NCBI RefSeq assembly: GCF_014217805.1
Contig: NZ_CP055155.1
Span: 1 to 64,000 of the forward strand
Direction of reading: 5' to 3'
Source of the DNA: Adhaeribacter swui
GTDB lineage: Bacteria > Bacteroidota > Bacteroidia > Cytophagales > Hymenobacteraceae
DNA length: 64,000 nucleotides
Part shown: piece after piece, positions 51,783 through 60,617 of the stretch
How positions within the stretch are numbered: position 1 is the stretch's first letter
Layout: every line of letters starts with the position of its first letter
Made by a program: the position numbers and the translations under genes
Notes under the pieces: model-generated
What the model was told of the DNA's origin: nothing
The model's input: only the letters and a program-made list of their open reading frames with translations
Database searches by the model: none

Positions 51783-52271
51783 ATGGAATGGGGTACATTT
51801 CTTACCGTTGTTGCTGCTGTTTATCTGTTGTATTACGGGTTAATTAGCATTTCTGATTTACTGTCTGGCTCCAAACCCAAAACCTCCCCGGAGTTAGGCA
51901 CGCAGTACGATATAAGTGATTTGGTTGGTTTGGAGGAGCCCGCTAAAATCATAGATGAAAAAGATTATCAGGAGCCTTTGGCCGCAGTTGTACCTGTTGC
52001 CAAGGCTCCTGTTCCTGTGCCTGAACCTGTTAACGCTGGGGGCCACTCTCCGGAAACACCTGGTGATTCCCCTCCTCCCCAGCCTGCTTACCAGGAACCA
52101 GTACCCGCCCCTGATTGGGCCGCAGAGCTGGATGAAGAAATAATCCTAGCAGAAACTAACCAGGAAACGATTATTAGCATTCCGGTACAAGGTCAACCGC
52201 TTTCGGTAACAGAATTTCTTCAGTCTTTTAGGAGTGATGCTAAAAGCCAGGCCGCCTCTATTTTCAGCTAA
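51783..52271 (+). CDS. Membrane-anchored proline-rich tra protein
   Basis: A 162-residue protein. It has an N-terminal transmembrane helix (TFLTVVAAVYLLYYGLISI, about residues 5-23) and a long Pro/Glu/Ala-rich stretch ('VPVAKAPVPVPEPVN', 'GDSPPPQPAYQEPVP'). A C-terminal acidic segment and 'PVQGQPLSVTEFLQSFRSDA' follow. It fits the TraC/TraD position in Bacteroidota conjugation operons. No catalytic motif is visible. Confidence 0.55.
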   Translation: MEWGTFLTVVAAVYLLYYGLISISDLLSGSKPKTSPELGTQYDISDLVGLEEPAKIIDEKDYQEPLAAVVPVAKAPVPVPEPVNAGGHSPETPGDSPPPQPAYQEPVPAPDWAAELDEEIILAETNQETIISIPVQGQPLSVTEFLQSFRSDAKSQAASIFS

Positions 52272-52307
52272 TCTTTTTCAATTCTAAACCCTTATATCTT
52301 ACAATTT

Positions 52308-52625
52308 ATGAAAACCTATCTTTTCTCAAACCTCACCAGAAGGGTGCTTTTGGTCGTTGCTGGATTTTCCTACGCTTTTGCTACCCAGGCGCAGGGCGCT
52401 AAAGGTATTGATGCCGGCGCCTCGGAGCTGGCTACTTACATTGACCCGGTAGCTAACCTGATTTTAACCATTGGGGCTATTGTGGGCCTGGTGGGTGGTG
52501 TTCGCTGCTACATCAAATGGAACAGCGGCGATAACGACGTACAAAAGTCCGTGATGGGCTGGATGGGATCCTGCGTGTTCCTGCTGTGTGTTGGTGTTAT
52601 CGTGAAAGCTATGTTCGGTGTCTGA
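52308..52625 (+). CDS. traE: TraE (DUF4134), VirB2-like pilin candidate
   Basis: A 105-residue protein. It has a signal peptide (cleavage near ATQAQG) and two hydrophobic helices ('ANLILTIGAIVGLVGGVRCY' and 'MGWMGSCVFLLCVGVIVKAMF'), the usual small-pilin or inner-membrane layout. The motif 'IKWNSGDNDVQKSVMGW' identifies DUF4134. It is followed 6 bp later by traF. Confidence 0.85.
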   Translation: MKTYLFSNLTRRVLLVVAGFSYAFATQAQGAKGIDAGASELATYIDPVANLILTIGAIVGLVGGVRCYIKWNSGDNDVQKSVMGWMGSCVFLLCVGVIVKAMFGV

Positions 52626-52631
52626 TAAGCT

Positions 52632-52934
52632 ATGATTTCCAGCAAAGGCAAGGAGTTTAATGTATATAAGGGGCTGCAACGGCCCCTTATTTTTAAATCC
52701 TTGAAAGGAAAATTCATTTACTGGGGAATGGGCTGCATACTGCTGGCTTTTGTTGGCGCTATTCTTCTGGCAACCTTAATTCACGTGATAGCTGGTGCTA
52801 TCGGCCTAATCGTAATTGCTTTAGCGGGTATGTTTTTTATTCTCAGTAAGCAAAAAAAAGGCCTCCACAGTAAAACCCGTTCTTCCGGCACCTACATTAT
52901 TACCCCCCAATTCAGAAAGAAACAGAGCCGTTAA
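52632..52934 (+). CDS. traF: TraF (DUF4133), VirB3-like
   Basis: A 100-residue protein. It starts 'FNVYKGLQRPLIFKSLKGKF', the DUF4133 signature, followed by two adjacent transmembrane helices ('YWGMGCILLAFVGAILLATL' and 'IAGAIGLIVIALAGMFFIL'). VirB3-like proteins associate with the VirB4 ATPase, which is encoded next. Confidence 0.85.
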   Translation: MISSKGKEFNVYKGLQRPLIFKSLKGKFIYWGMGCILLAFVGAILLATLIHVIAGAIGLIVIALAGMFFILSKQKKGLHSKTRSSGTYIITPQFRKKQSR

Positions 52935-52966
52935 GGTTCTTTTTATAATTCAATTTTTAGGAAGCT

Positions 52967-55411
52967 ATGAAAGCTAAAGAATTTAAGCGGCCATTTATTG
53001 GTATAAAAACCTATGCCTATGATGTGCTTTTTCACGAGAAAAGCGATCATTCCGTTATCGTCCAGATAACAAACCCGGTCCTGCAATATTCCGCCGATGT
53101 GGAAGCTTATACGGACTTTCACCACGTTTTTTCCAACATTATCAAGATTTTAGGCGGCGGCTACACCGTTCAGAAATTAGATGTTTTCGCTTTAAAGAAG
53201 TTCAAAGGTAAAGAATCAGAAGATTACCTGAGCCAAAAATACAATGAAGCTTTTACCGGCCGGGAATACCGGGATATTACAACTTATCTCACCATTACCC
53301 GCAACGTAAAGCGCTCCAGCTTCTTTACCTACGATGCCAAAGATTTTAAAACCTTTGAGCGGAACGTAGCTAAAATCATTGATATTCTCCAGGCCCGCAA
53401 TTTCCAGCCGGTGGTTTTGCGAGAAAAAGAGATAATCTCGCTATTAAACCGGTTTGTGGCTTTTAACTTTTCGGATGAAGTTTACACCTTTAACAACTTC
53501 ACGGCCACCGACGAACACATTTCTATTGGGAAGCGGTTAATTAAAAGTATCTCCCTGGTAGATATTGATGAAGTAAATTTTCCGCAAACCATTACCCCGC
53601 ATGCGACGCTGAATTTTGGCTTTAACCTGCCGGTGGACTTGATGCACTTTTTACATACCATACCCGGGCCAGATTGCATCGCTTATAATCAAACCATCCA
53701 AATACCGGATCAACGCCTGGAGATGGCTAAGCTTAACGCCAAGCGGAAAAAGCATACTTCCATGCCGGACCCGGCGAATGATTTAGCCGTGGCCGATATT
53801 GACCGGGTAATGGCTGATATTGCCAAAGATAACCAGCTACTGGTTCACACCCATTTTAATATTATTCTCGCCGGCGCAGAATCAATCCTGGACCGGGCCA
53901 CCAACTACATTGAAAGCAACCTGTTTAGTTTTGGCATTATCCCATCCAAGCAAGCTACTAACCAGTTAGAGTTGTTCCGGGCGGCTATTCCGGGTAACCA
54001 GGACGAGCTTAAACACTACGATAAGTTTCAAACCACCACGGATGCGGCTATTTGCTTACTGTTTAAAGAAAGTTTGCTAAAGGATGAGAAATCAGATTTT
54101 CAAATCTACTTCTCCGACCGGCAAGGTATTCCCGTAGCCATTGATACCAGCGATTTGCCCATTCATACCCAGCGTATGAATAACCGGAATAAGTTTATTC
54201 TAGGGCCATCGGGTAGCGGTAAATCCTTTTTTACCAATCATCTCTTCCGGCAGTATGCTAAACAGAACACGGATATTATTCTGGTAGATACCGGCCATAG
54301 TTACTCCGGGTTGTGTCAGTATTACGGTGGCCGCTACATCACCTATAGCGATGATAAGCCCATTACCATGAACCCTTTCCGGATAAACCGGGAAGAGTTT
54401 AACGAAGAGAAAAGGGAGTTTTTAAAATCGTTGATTAGCCTGCTCTGGAAAGGCGCTGATGGCCACGTGAGCCAAATGGAGGATAGCGTTCTTTCTTCTG
54501 TAGTGTCGGCTTACTACGATGATTTTTATACCCAGAACCGGAGCCGCAGTTACCTTTCCTTCCAGTCTTTCTATGATTTCTCCGTTGTTAAAATTGCTGA
54601 GATCACCGAAAAAGAAGCCATTGATTTTGATTTAAAAAGTTACCGCTTCATTCTAAAAAGGTTTTGCCTGTCCGGGGAGTTTGGCGCTATCCTCAACAAT
54701 GATATGGATTCGAGTTTATTCGATGAAAAATTTATTGTTTTTGAAATAGATGCCATCAAAGAACACAAAGTCCTTTTCCCAATCACGACCATCATTATCA
54801 TGGACGTGTTCCTGCAAAAGATGCGGCATAAGAAAAACCGGAAAGCGCTGATTATTGAAGAAGCCTGGAAAGCCATTGCCTCACCGTTGATGGCCGGCTA
54901 CATTCTCTACGTGTATAAAACCGTGCGCAAATTCTGGGGGGAAGCGGTAGTGGTAACCCAGGAGCTGGATGATATTATTGGTAATGCCGTGGTTAAAAAC
55001 AGCATCATTAATAATTCCGATACGATTTGCCTGCTGGACCAGACCAAGTTTAAAGACAACTTCCGGGAGATTGCCAACCTGCTTTCCCTCAATGAAGTGG
55101 AGCAAAATAAAATATTCACCATCAACAACCTGGATAACCGGGAGGGGAGGGGGCGCTTTAAAGAAGTGTACATCAAACGCGGTTCTTCCGGGGAAGTGTA
55201 TGGGGTAGAAGTTTCCCTGGAAGAGTATTTGACCTTCACCACCGAGCGCAAAGAAAAAGAAGCTATTCAGGTGTACCTCAACCGCTACCCATCTTATCAG
55301 GAGGCCATGGATCAGTTTGTAGCTGACTTTAAAAGGTCCGGTTTAAAGCTTAATGAATTCACTAACCGCATTAACAGCAACCAGTATGAAAAAACATTTT
55401 TACCTGCTTAG
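52967..55411 (+). CDS. traG: TraG, VirB4-family conjugation ATPase
   Basis: An 814-residue protein. The N-terminal half is the VirB4/CagE domain. The C-terminal ATPase has Walker A GPSGSGKSFF (about residue 412), Walker B in 'KALIIEEAWKAI' (about 630), and 'VVVTQELDDIIGN'. It powers pilus assembly and substrate transfer at the inner membrane. It overlaps the next gene by 26 bp. Length and domain order match Bacteroidota TraG. Confidence 0.93.
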   Translation: MKAKEFKRPFIGIKTYAYDVLFHEKSDHSVIVQITNPVLQYSADVEAYTDFHHVFSNIIKILGGGYTVQKLDVFALKKFKGKESEDYLSQKYNEAFTGREYRDITTYLTITRNVKRSSFFTYDAKDFKTFERNVAKIIDILQARNFQPVVLREKEIISLLNRFVAFNFSDEVYTFNNFTATDEHISIGKRLIKSISLVDIDEVNFPQTITPHATLNFGFNLPVDLMHFLHTIPGPDCIAYNQTIQIPDQRLEMAKLNAKRKKHTSMPDPANDLAVADIDRVMADIAKDNQLLVHTHFNIILAGAESILDRATNYIESNLFSFGIIPSKQATNQLELFRAAIPGNQDELKHYDKFQTTTDAAICLLFKESLLKDEKSDFQIYFSDRQGIPVAIDTSDLPIHTQRMNNRNKFILGPSGSGKSFFTNHLFRQYAKQNTDIILVDTGHSYSGLCQYYGGRYITYSDDKPITMNPFRINREEFNEEKREFLKSLISLLWKGADGHVSQMEDSVLSSVVSAYYDDFYTQNRSRSYLSFQSFYDFSVVKIAEITEKEAIDFDLKSYRFILKRFCLSGEFGAILNNDMDSSLFDEKFIVFEIDAIKEHKVLFPITTIIIMDVFLQKMRHKKNRKALIIEEAWKAIASPLMAGYILYVYKTVRKFWGEAVVVTQELDDIIGNAVVKNSIINNSDTICLLDQTKFKDNFREIANLLSLNEVEQNKIFTINNLDNREGRGRFKEVYIKRGSSGEVYGVEVSLEEYLTFTTERKEKEAIQVYLNRYPSYQEAMDQFVADFKRSGLKLNEFTNRINSNQYEKTFLPA

Positions 55412-56057
55412 TACCCTGCTCCTGTTTTCCGGCGCTGCTGCCGGCCAGCAGGTTGTTTTCGATCCTACCGTTGTTTCTACGCTGGTTATTAACCACACCG
55501 CGCAGCAAGCCGCCCTGAGTGATATTAAAGATAATGAGGGCCAGATTGCCACGCTCCAGAAAACCATCACTTTAAAAATGATCCAGATAGAGGAGCTGCA
55601 ATCTAAGATGTACAACTCTTTAAAGTCGGTGCAGTCCATCATTGGCCAGAGTAAAAACATCATCTATGCCAGCGCCATTGCCAAAGATATAGGCCGCTAC
55701 CAGAACCAAATGATAGAAACGGCCAAAGGTGACCCGGAACTAATGATTATTGCCGCTAAAACCGAAGTAGAGCTGATTAACCGTACCGCAGACTTATTTT
55801 CTTACATCTACCAGGTGGCCGTGGTGGGTACGGATATGAACCTGATGAGTAATGCGGACCGCTTATCCTTAATCCGGCACGTGGTAGATGAATTACGCAT
55901 TATGCGGGGGTTGGCTTACGGCATTACCCGGAAGATGCGCCTGGCTAAATATGCCGGCCTGTGGCGGGCTATGAACCCCATGGGCTTACGTTACCCCAAC
56001 AACAGCCAGGCTATCATTAAATCATTAGTGGACGAGTATAAAAGCCACCGCAAATAG
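55386..56057 (+). CDS. TraI-like (DUF4141) exported conjugation protein
   Basis: I choose the ATG at 55386 (MKKHFYLLSTLLLFSGAAAG), which gives a clear signal peptide and 223 residues. Its start lies inside traG. The mature part begins 'VVFDPTVVSTLVINHTAQQ' and is mostly helical with a coiled coil ('GQIATLQKTITLKMIQIEEL'). This layout matches DUF4141/VirB5-like proteins at the pilus tip. The family call rests on pattern and position. Confidence 0.65.
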   Translation: MKKHFYLLSTLLLFSGAAAGQQVVFDPTVVSTLVINHTAQQAALSDIKDNEGQIATLQKTITLKMIQIEELQSKMYNSLKSVQSIIGQSKNIIYASAIAKDIGRYQNQMIETAKGDPELMIIAAKTEVELINRTADLFSYIYQVAVVGTDMNLMSNADRLSLIRHVVDELRIMRGLAYGITRKMRLAKYAGLWRAMNPMGLRYPNNSQAIIKSLVDEYKSHRK

Positions 56058-56059
56058 CC

Positions 56060-56680
56060 ATGGGAAAGCCAGCCATCCTTATTTGTTTACTCGGGCTGAC
56101 CTTGTTTCAGGTAAAAGCCCAGACCCCACCGGTGCCCGTTAAAAGCCCCAATACCCGCTATCAGCTGGAAAGGGAAGTAGTAACCCGCTGGAATAAATTC
56201 AACCCGAAATGGTACTTCATTTTATTTCATAACAAATACCGCAAAGGGCCCGATCGCCGCAACATCAAACAACTGATGCCGATTATGGCCCTGACCCGCA
56301 TAAATGCTTCGGCCGCCGAAGAAGAAGAGGAGCGGGTGGACGAACTCTATAATCAGGAAATGTTCAAGCTGGCTGACCGCAGCCTGAATAAAAACTTTTA
56401 CCTGCTTTATGAAAACAAAATAAAAAAGCTGAACCAGGACCTTGCCTTGCTACAGGGTGAAGCTGTTCTGGCGGGGGTAGATTTAGATATGCTGCTAGCC
56501 TTAAGAGGCGAACAGGAGCGTATCAAATCCGACATTGACCTCACCAAAGAATCTTACCAGGACGACGCTAAAAAAGCAGAGCAGTTCCGGGTAGCCCTAA
56601 CGGATTTAACCACCCTACGCGGCTACTATCGCCGGCTCATTAACCTATTTAAAACTAGTAATAAACTCTTAAATAAATAA
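56060..56680 (+). CDS. Exported coiled-coil conjugation protein, 206 aa
   Basis: I do not recognise the family. A signal peptide (LICLLGLTLFQVKAQ) is followed by a basic segment and long helices ('EEEEERVDELYNQEMFKLAD', 'EQERIKSDIDLTKESYQDD'). It is probably a periplasmic coiled-coil component of the T4SS. It starts 2 bp after the TraI-like gene and ends 4 bp before traJ. Confidence 0.55.
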   Translation: MGKPAILICLLGLTLFQVKAQTPPVPVKSPNTRYQLEREVVTRWNKFNPKWYFILFHNKYRKGPDRRNIKQLMPIMALTRINASAAEEEEERVDELYNQEMFKLADRSLNKNFYLLYENKIKKLNQDLALLQGEAVLAGVDLDMLLALRGEQERIKSDIDLTKESYQDDAKKAEQFRVALTDLTTLRGYYRRLINLFKTSNKLLNK

Positions 56681-56684
56681 AGCA

Positions 56685-57677
56685 ATGCGGGAGCTCATAG
56701 ACCGGAATATTTTTGACCTTTTCAATACGCTTTATCTGGATATAGCGGAATTGTCTTTTTCCTTTTTGTCGGATGCCCAGGCCTTGGCCGCCATTGCTAT
56801 GCTGCTGTACTTCGCCATGGAAGCTTATAAAATGATGGCAGGAGATAAAACCATGGAGATTATGCCGTTGCTCCGGCCATTTGCTTTGCTGCTCGTGATT
56901 GTGCTCTGGAGCCAGTTTATCGACGTGGTAAATTTTCCGATTACAGTGGTGAATGATACCGCCAAAGGCATGTACGAAATGCAAATTGATAACGTGGAGC
57001 ACATGCACGTGGAGCGGCAAGGGTTGATTGACCAGGTAGCTAAGAAAATGTCCGAGAGTAGCGCTGAATTCGACCAGGTGGAAGGTGAAACGCAGGATAA
57101 AGATTGGTACGAGAAAATGGGCATCGACCTGGAGCCTTTGTTTCATAAAATGAAAGGCTACTACCTGATGCTGATGGCAAAAATCAACTTTGCTATTATG
57201 CGGATGGTGGAATACATTGTTATTGTCATCTTTCAGATTTGCACCTACCTGGTGTTCCTTTTACAAATCATTTTTGCGGCTATTCTAGTCATTCTGGGGC
57301 CGTTCTCCTTTGCCATGAGCATTCTCCCCGGCTTCCGGGATTCTTACCTTACCTGGATTGGCAGATACATTTCCGTGGGCCTTTATTCTACCATTGCCTA
57401 CATCGTCATGTCGATCTCCTTTGTGATTATCCGCTACGCGCAGGAACGGGAAATAGAGGTGCTGAAAGCTATTCTGGAAAACGAAGAGCTCTTTATTGCC
57501 TACGTTTCTTACTCCAGCGCCAACATCAGCTTTTACATTGTCTCCCTGGTAATCGCCGCTTTAGCCATGCTTTGTATTCCGGTAATTTCTACCTGGATCA
57601 TTAATACTTCCGGGGTAGGCCAGGCCATCGGCTCCGTAGTCCGCGGCGGCATGACATCGGGCCGGATGATGCAGTAA
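56685..57677 (+). CDS. traJ: TraJ, VirB6-like integral membrane protein
   Basis: A 330-residue protein with about six to seven transmembrane helices ('MLLYFAMEAYKMMA', 'LLVIVLWSQFIDVVNF', 'LQIIFAAILVILGPFSFAMS', 'ALAMLCIPVISTWIINTSG'). It has a cytosolic or periplasmic charged loop (~95-145) and a glycine-rich C-terminus. The 'LGPFSFAMSILPGFRDSYLTWIGRYISVGLY' region (key part GPFSFA..P.F...YL.WI) identifies the TraJ family. It forms part of the inner-membrane channel. Confidence 0.88.
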   Translation: MRELIDRNIFDLFNTLYLDIAELSFSFLSDAQALAAIAMLLYFAMEAYKMMAGDKTMEIMPLLRPFALLLVIVLWSQFIDVVNFPITVVNDTAKGMYEMQIDNVEHMHVERQGLIDQVAKKMSESSAEFDQVEGETQDKDWYEKMGIDLEPLFHKMKGYYLMLMAKINFAIMRMVEYIVIVIFQICTYLVFLLQIIFAAILVILGPFSFAMSILPGFRDSYLTWIGRYISVGLYSTIAYIVMSISFVIIRYAQEREIEVLKAILENEELFIAYVSYSSANISFYIVSLVIAALAMLCIPVISTWIINTSGVGQAIGSVVRGGMTSGRMMQ

Positions 57678-57697
57678 ACTTTTAATCCCATAAAACC

Positions 57698-58306
57698 ATG
57701 ATTAAAACATTAGAAAACAAGATAAAATTAGCTTTTGCCGTAAGCGTCGGCAGCTTTATTACCAGCCTGGCAGTCGTTGGTTTTGTTTGCTTCTTTGCCT
57801 ATTCGCTGATCAATGACCAGCGCAAAAAAATATACGTGCTCGATCATAACGTACCTCTTCTGGTGCAGCAAACCAATTTAGGGGTAAACCGGCAGGTAGA
57901 AATGGAAAGCCATATTAATATGTTCCACCTCTTATTTTTCACCCTGCCCCCGGATGATGCTTATATTAAAAATAACCTGACGAAAGCAATGTACCTGGTG
58001 GATGAAACCGGCCTGGCCCAGTACAATAACTTAAAAGAAAAAGGGTACTACAACTCCATCCTGGCCAGCTCTGCGCTGCTAACCATTCAAACCGATAGCA
58101 TTGTAATTGATGCGAACCGTCATTTTCGCTACTACGCCAAGCAGCGCTTAGAGCGGGAAACTTCCATTCTTAAACGCTTGCTGGTAACGGAAGGCGACTT
58201 ACAGGATGTGCCACGCACCGAAAACAACCCCCATGGCTTTATTATCAAAAACTGGAAAACCGTCATAAATAAAGACCTGGAGCATGAAGCCAAGAAATCC
58301 TTTTAG
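57698..58306 (+). CDS. traK: TraK, VirB8-like protein
   Basis: A 202-residue protein. A single N-terminal transmembrane helix (about residues 15-38, 'SVGSFITSLAVVGFVCFFAY') is followed by a periplasmic domain ('RQVEMESHINMFHLLFFTLPPDD', 'YLVDETGLAQYNNLKEKGYY'). TraK of CTnDOT-type systems has this layout and nucleates the T4SS core. It overlaps the next gene by 23 bp. Confidence 0.85.
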   Translation: MIKTLENKIKLAFAVSVGSFITSLAVVGFVCFFAYSLINDQRKKIYVLDHNVPLLVQQTNLGVNRQVEMESHINMFHLLFFTLPPDDAYIKNNLTKAMYLVDETGLAQYNNLKEKGYYNSILASSALLTIQTDSIVIDANRHFRYYAKQRLERETSILKRLLVTEGDLQDVPRTENNPHGFIIKNWKTVINKDLEHEAKKSF

Positions 58307-58670
58307 CCACCTTTTTGATTGGTATGCTAACGCCCGGGAACGGGTACAGCAATATGCGGCCCGGTACCCGGAGCGGATTATTGCCGGCATGTTTATTATC
58401 CTGCTCTTTGCGGTGGCCGCGCTGCTCATTTCCAAAGCAACCCATAAAAATTCTTATGCCGGCTCCATACATTTTATTTCCGATAAGCTTAGCCTTCCCC
58501 ATAAACCCGTAACAAAGCCGGGGCATTCCCTTGGTTCGGATATGATAGATGTATTGGATGCTTACCGGGAAGCCAGCGCCATTAATCCGGATAGTATCAC
58601 CGCCAAAGACAGCCTTTTACTAAAAGAAATTGATAAAGACCTAAACCGTATTTTAGATGAACAAGATTGA
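58284..58670 (+). CDS. TraL-position small membrane protein
   Basis: A 128-residue protein. It has a basic N-terminus, one transmembrane helix (about residues 31-50, 'RIIAGMFIILLFAVAALLIS') and an acidic periplasmic tail. It starts inside traK and ends inside traM, so the three are translationally coupled. It occupies the TraL position. Sequence similarity to TraL cannot be judged by eye. Confidence 0.6.
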   Translation: MKPRNPFSHLFDWYANARERVQQYAARYPERIIAGMFIILLFAVAALLISKATHKNSYAGSIHFISDKLSLPHKPVTKPGHSLGSDMIDVLDAYREASAINPDSITAKDSLLLKEIDKDLNRILDEQD

Positions 58671-59817
58671 TTTTAAAAAACCGAAGTACGTGCTCCCCAT
58701 CATTGTGCTGCCATTTATCTGCATCATCAACTGGGTATGTCTGGATTTCTTTCCTGCGGCCAAGGCGAAAGATCCGAAGCACACTTTACAGGAAGAAGAA
58801 CAAATCATAACGGCGCTACCGGACCCGGAACTAGCAAAAAAAGACATTAACAATAAACTGGGCGCCGGGTTAGCAGAACATAAACACGACCGGGATTATT
58901 CGGCAGTCCGGGAAATTGAAGAGGAACAAGCCCCCGAGAGCACTTACCGCAGCGTTTACACAGAAGAAGAAAAAAGGATTATTGACAGCATGAACACCGC
59001 TGCGCTGACCAATAAACCCAATGCTGACTTTATGGGGCAGGTGGAAAAACGGCAGCGCACAGACCGCAGCCGTTACCTGGCATCTTCCCCCGGTGCCCGC
59101 TCCCGACCCCGCCGAATAGAAACGCCCGAAGAACGGGAAATGCGCCTGTTTAAAGCCCAGATGAAATACATTGATAGTTTGGGCAAGGCCTCTGAAGCTC
59201 CGGCAAAACCCACTCTGCAAAATCGCATGCAAGAACCAGTATCGCCCAAAGAAGAAGTTTCGGAAGCAATGGCTGTTCGCAAAACAGCGAACCCCAACAC
59301 CGCTTACTTTAACACGGTTAAAAATGATGGCCCGGAACAATTCATCAAAGCTATTTTGGATGAAGGTTTAAAATTAAGGCAAGGTGGCCGGATCCGGGTT
59401 CGGCTGCTGGATGATATTTACGTGAGTGATTACGAAATCGAAAAGGGGAGTTACCTCTACGGCATTGTAAGCGGGTTTTCGGCGCAGCGGGTAGAAATTA
59501 CAATCAGTTCGCTGCTTTACGGTAACCAGATTATACCGGTGAACCTGAGTATTTATGATAACGATGGTTTGGGTGGCCTGTACGTTCCAGCCTCGCAGTT
59601 CCGGGAGTTTACCAAAGAACTTGCCTCCAACACCACCAGCGGCCAAAGTATCAACCTGGACAATGGCCCCGACAACACCAATCAAATGGTTTTTTCTATG
59701 CTGGAGAAAATGGCGCAAACCACTACCAGGGCCGTTAGTCGTTCGGCCCGGCAGAACAAGGCCAAGCTCAAATACAACACTGTAGTTTACTTAATTGATA
59801 ATAAAGCCAAGAAATAA
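58657..59817 (+). CDS. traM: TraM, VirB10-like protein
   Basis: A 386-residue protein. It has one N-terminal transmembrane helix (about residues 13-29), a long low-complexity charged linker (~30-220), and a C-terminal globular domain. That domain carries 'IRVRLLDDIYVSDYEIEKGSYLYGIVSGF' (key part LLDDI.....I.KGSYLYG) and 'GLGGLYVPASQFREF', the TraM/VirB10 hallmark. It bridges the inner and outer membranes. Its end precedes traN by one base. Confidence 0.88.
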   Translation: MNKIDFKKPKYVLPIIVLPFICIINWVCLDFFPAAKAKDPKHTLQEEEQIITALPDPELAKKDINNKLGAGLAEHKHDRDYSAVREIEEEQAPESTYRSVYTEEEKRIIDSMNTAALTNKPNADFMGQVEKRQRTDRSRYLASSPGARSRPRRIETPEEREMRLFKAQMKYIDSLGKASEAPAKPTLQNRMQEPVSPKEEVSEAMAVRKTANPNTAYFNTVKNDGPEQFIKAILDEGLKLRQGGRIRVRLLDDIYVSDYEIEKGSYLYGIVSGFSAQRVEITISSLLYGNQIIPVNLSIYDNDGLGGLYVPASQFREFTKELASNTTSGQSINLDNGPDNTNQMVFSMLEKMAQTTTRAVSRSARQNKAKLKYNTVVYLIDNKAKK

Positions 59818-59818
59818 A

Positions 59819-60610
59819 ATGAAAAACATCTTATCTGTTTTAATCGCGTTGGCTATCGGCCTTCCCGGTTTCTGCCAAACTAAAACCACTCCGGTTATTT
59901 ATGTGAACGAAAGTATTTCCACGCACTTTATCAGCCCGGAGCCCATCAAGTACGTCGATATTTCCACAGATGAAATTGCCGGCGATATACCGGTGGATAA
60001 TATTTTCCGGATAAAGCCCAAGCACGCCAACGCTAAACCCGGCATTGTTACCATCGTGGGGGAACGGTACATGGTCCAGTATAAACTCAGCTACGCGGCT
60101 ACCAACCAAGCATCCACAGAAGTTAGAATTGACCCAACGCTGGTAGATGATTATTTAAACCCCGGCGTATCCATGAGCCAGCAGGATATGAAGCGCTTTT
60201 CCCTTCTGGCCATCCAACGGCAACCTAAAAAGAATGTGGCGGTTTCCCGAAGCAATAAAATGGTAGCGACGGTAAATAATATCTATACTATCGGAGACTA
60301 CTTTTTTATTGATGTGTCGATGCGAAATAAAAGTAATATCAAATATGATATAGACCAGATCCGCTTTAAAATCGAAGGTAAAAAACAGGTGAAGGCCACC
60401 AACTTCCAGCAACTCGAAGTACACCCCGTGCACCAGCTGCAGTACCTGGACAGCTTTAAACATAAGTACCGCAATGTATTTGTGTTTCAGAAATTCACCT
60501 TCCCGGATGAAAAAGTATTTAACATAGAAGTAGCTGAAAAACAGGTAAGCGGCCGCACGATTTCCGTGAAAATAGACTATAAAGATGTTTTAAAAGCCGA
60601 TACTCTCTGA
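59819..60610 (+). CDS. traN: TraN (DUF4138), VirB9-like exported protein
   Basis: I choose the ATG at 59819 (MKNILSVLIALAIGLPGFCQ), which gives a clean signal peptide and 263 residues. The mature protein is beta-rich ('VIYVNESISTHFISPEPIKYVDIS' start region, 'NKMVATVNNIYTIGDYFFIDVSMRNKS' core). DUF4138 proteins form the outer part of the T4SS channel with TraM. Confidence 0.85.
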   Translation: MKNILSVLIALAIGLPGFCQTKTTPVIYVNESISTHFISPEPIKYVDISTDEIAGDIPVDNIFRIKPKHANAKPGIVTIVGERYMVQYKLSYAATNQASTEVRIDPTLVDDYLNPGVSMSQQDMKRFSLLAIQRQPKKNVAVSRSNKMVATVNNIYTIGDYFFIDVSMRNKSNIKYDIDQIRFKIEGKKQVKATNFQQLEVHPVHQLQYLDSFKHKYRNVFVFQKFTFPDEKVFNIEVAEKQVSGRTISVKIDYKDVLKADTL

Positions 60611-60617
60611 TAAAACG

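Noticed and set aside
54907-55251. Long minus-strand frames inside traG
   Set aside because: They are antisense shadows of the VirB4 ATPase domain.
56655-57146. 163-codon minus-strand frame over traJ
   Set aside because: It is antisense to a conserved membrane protein, with histidine-rich shadow composition.
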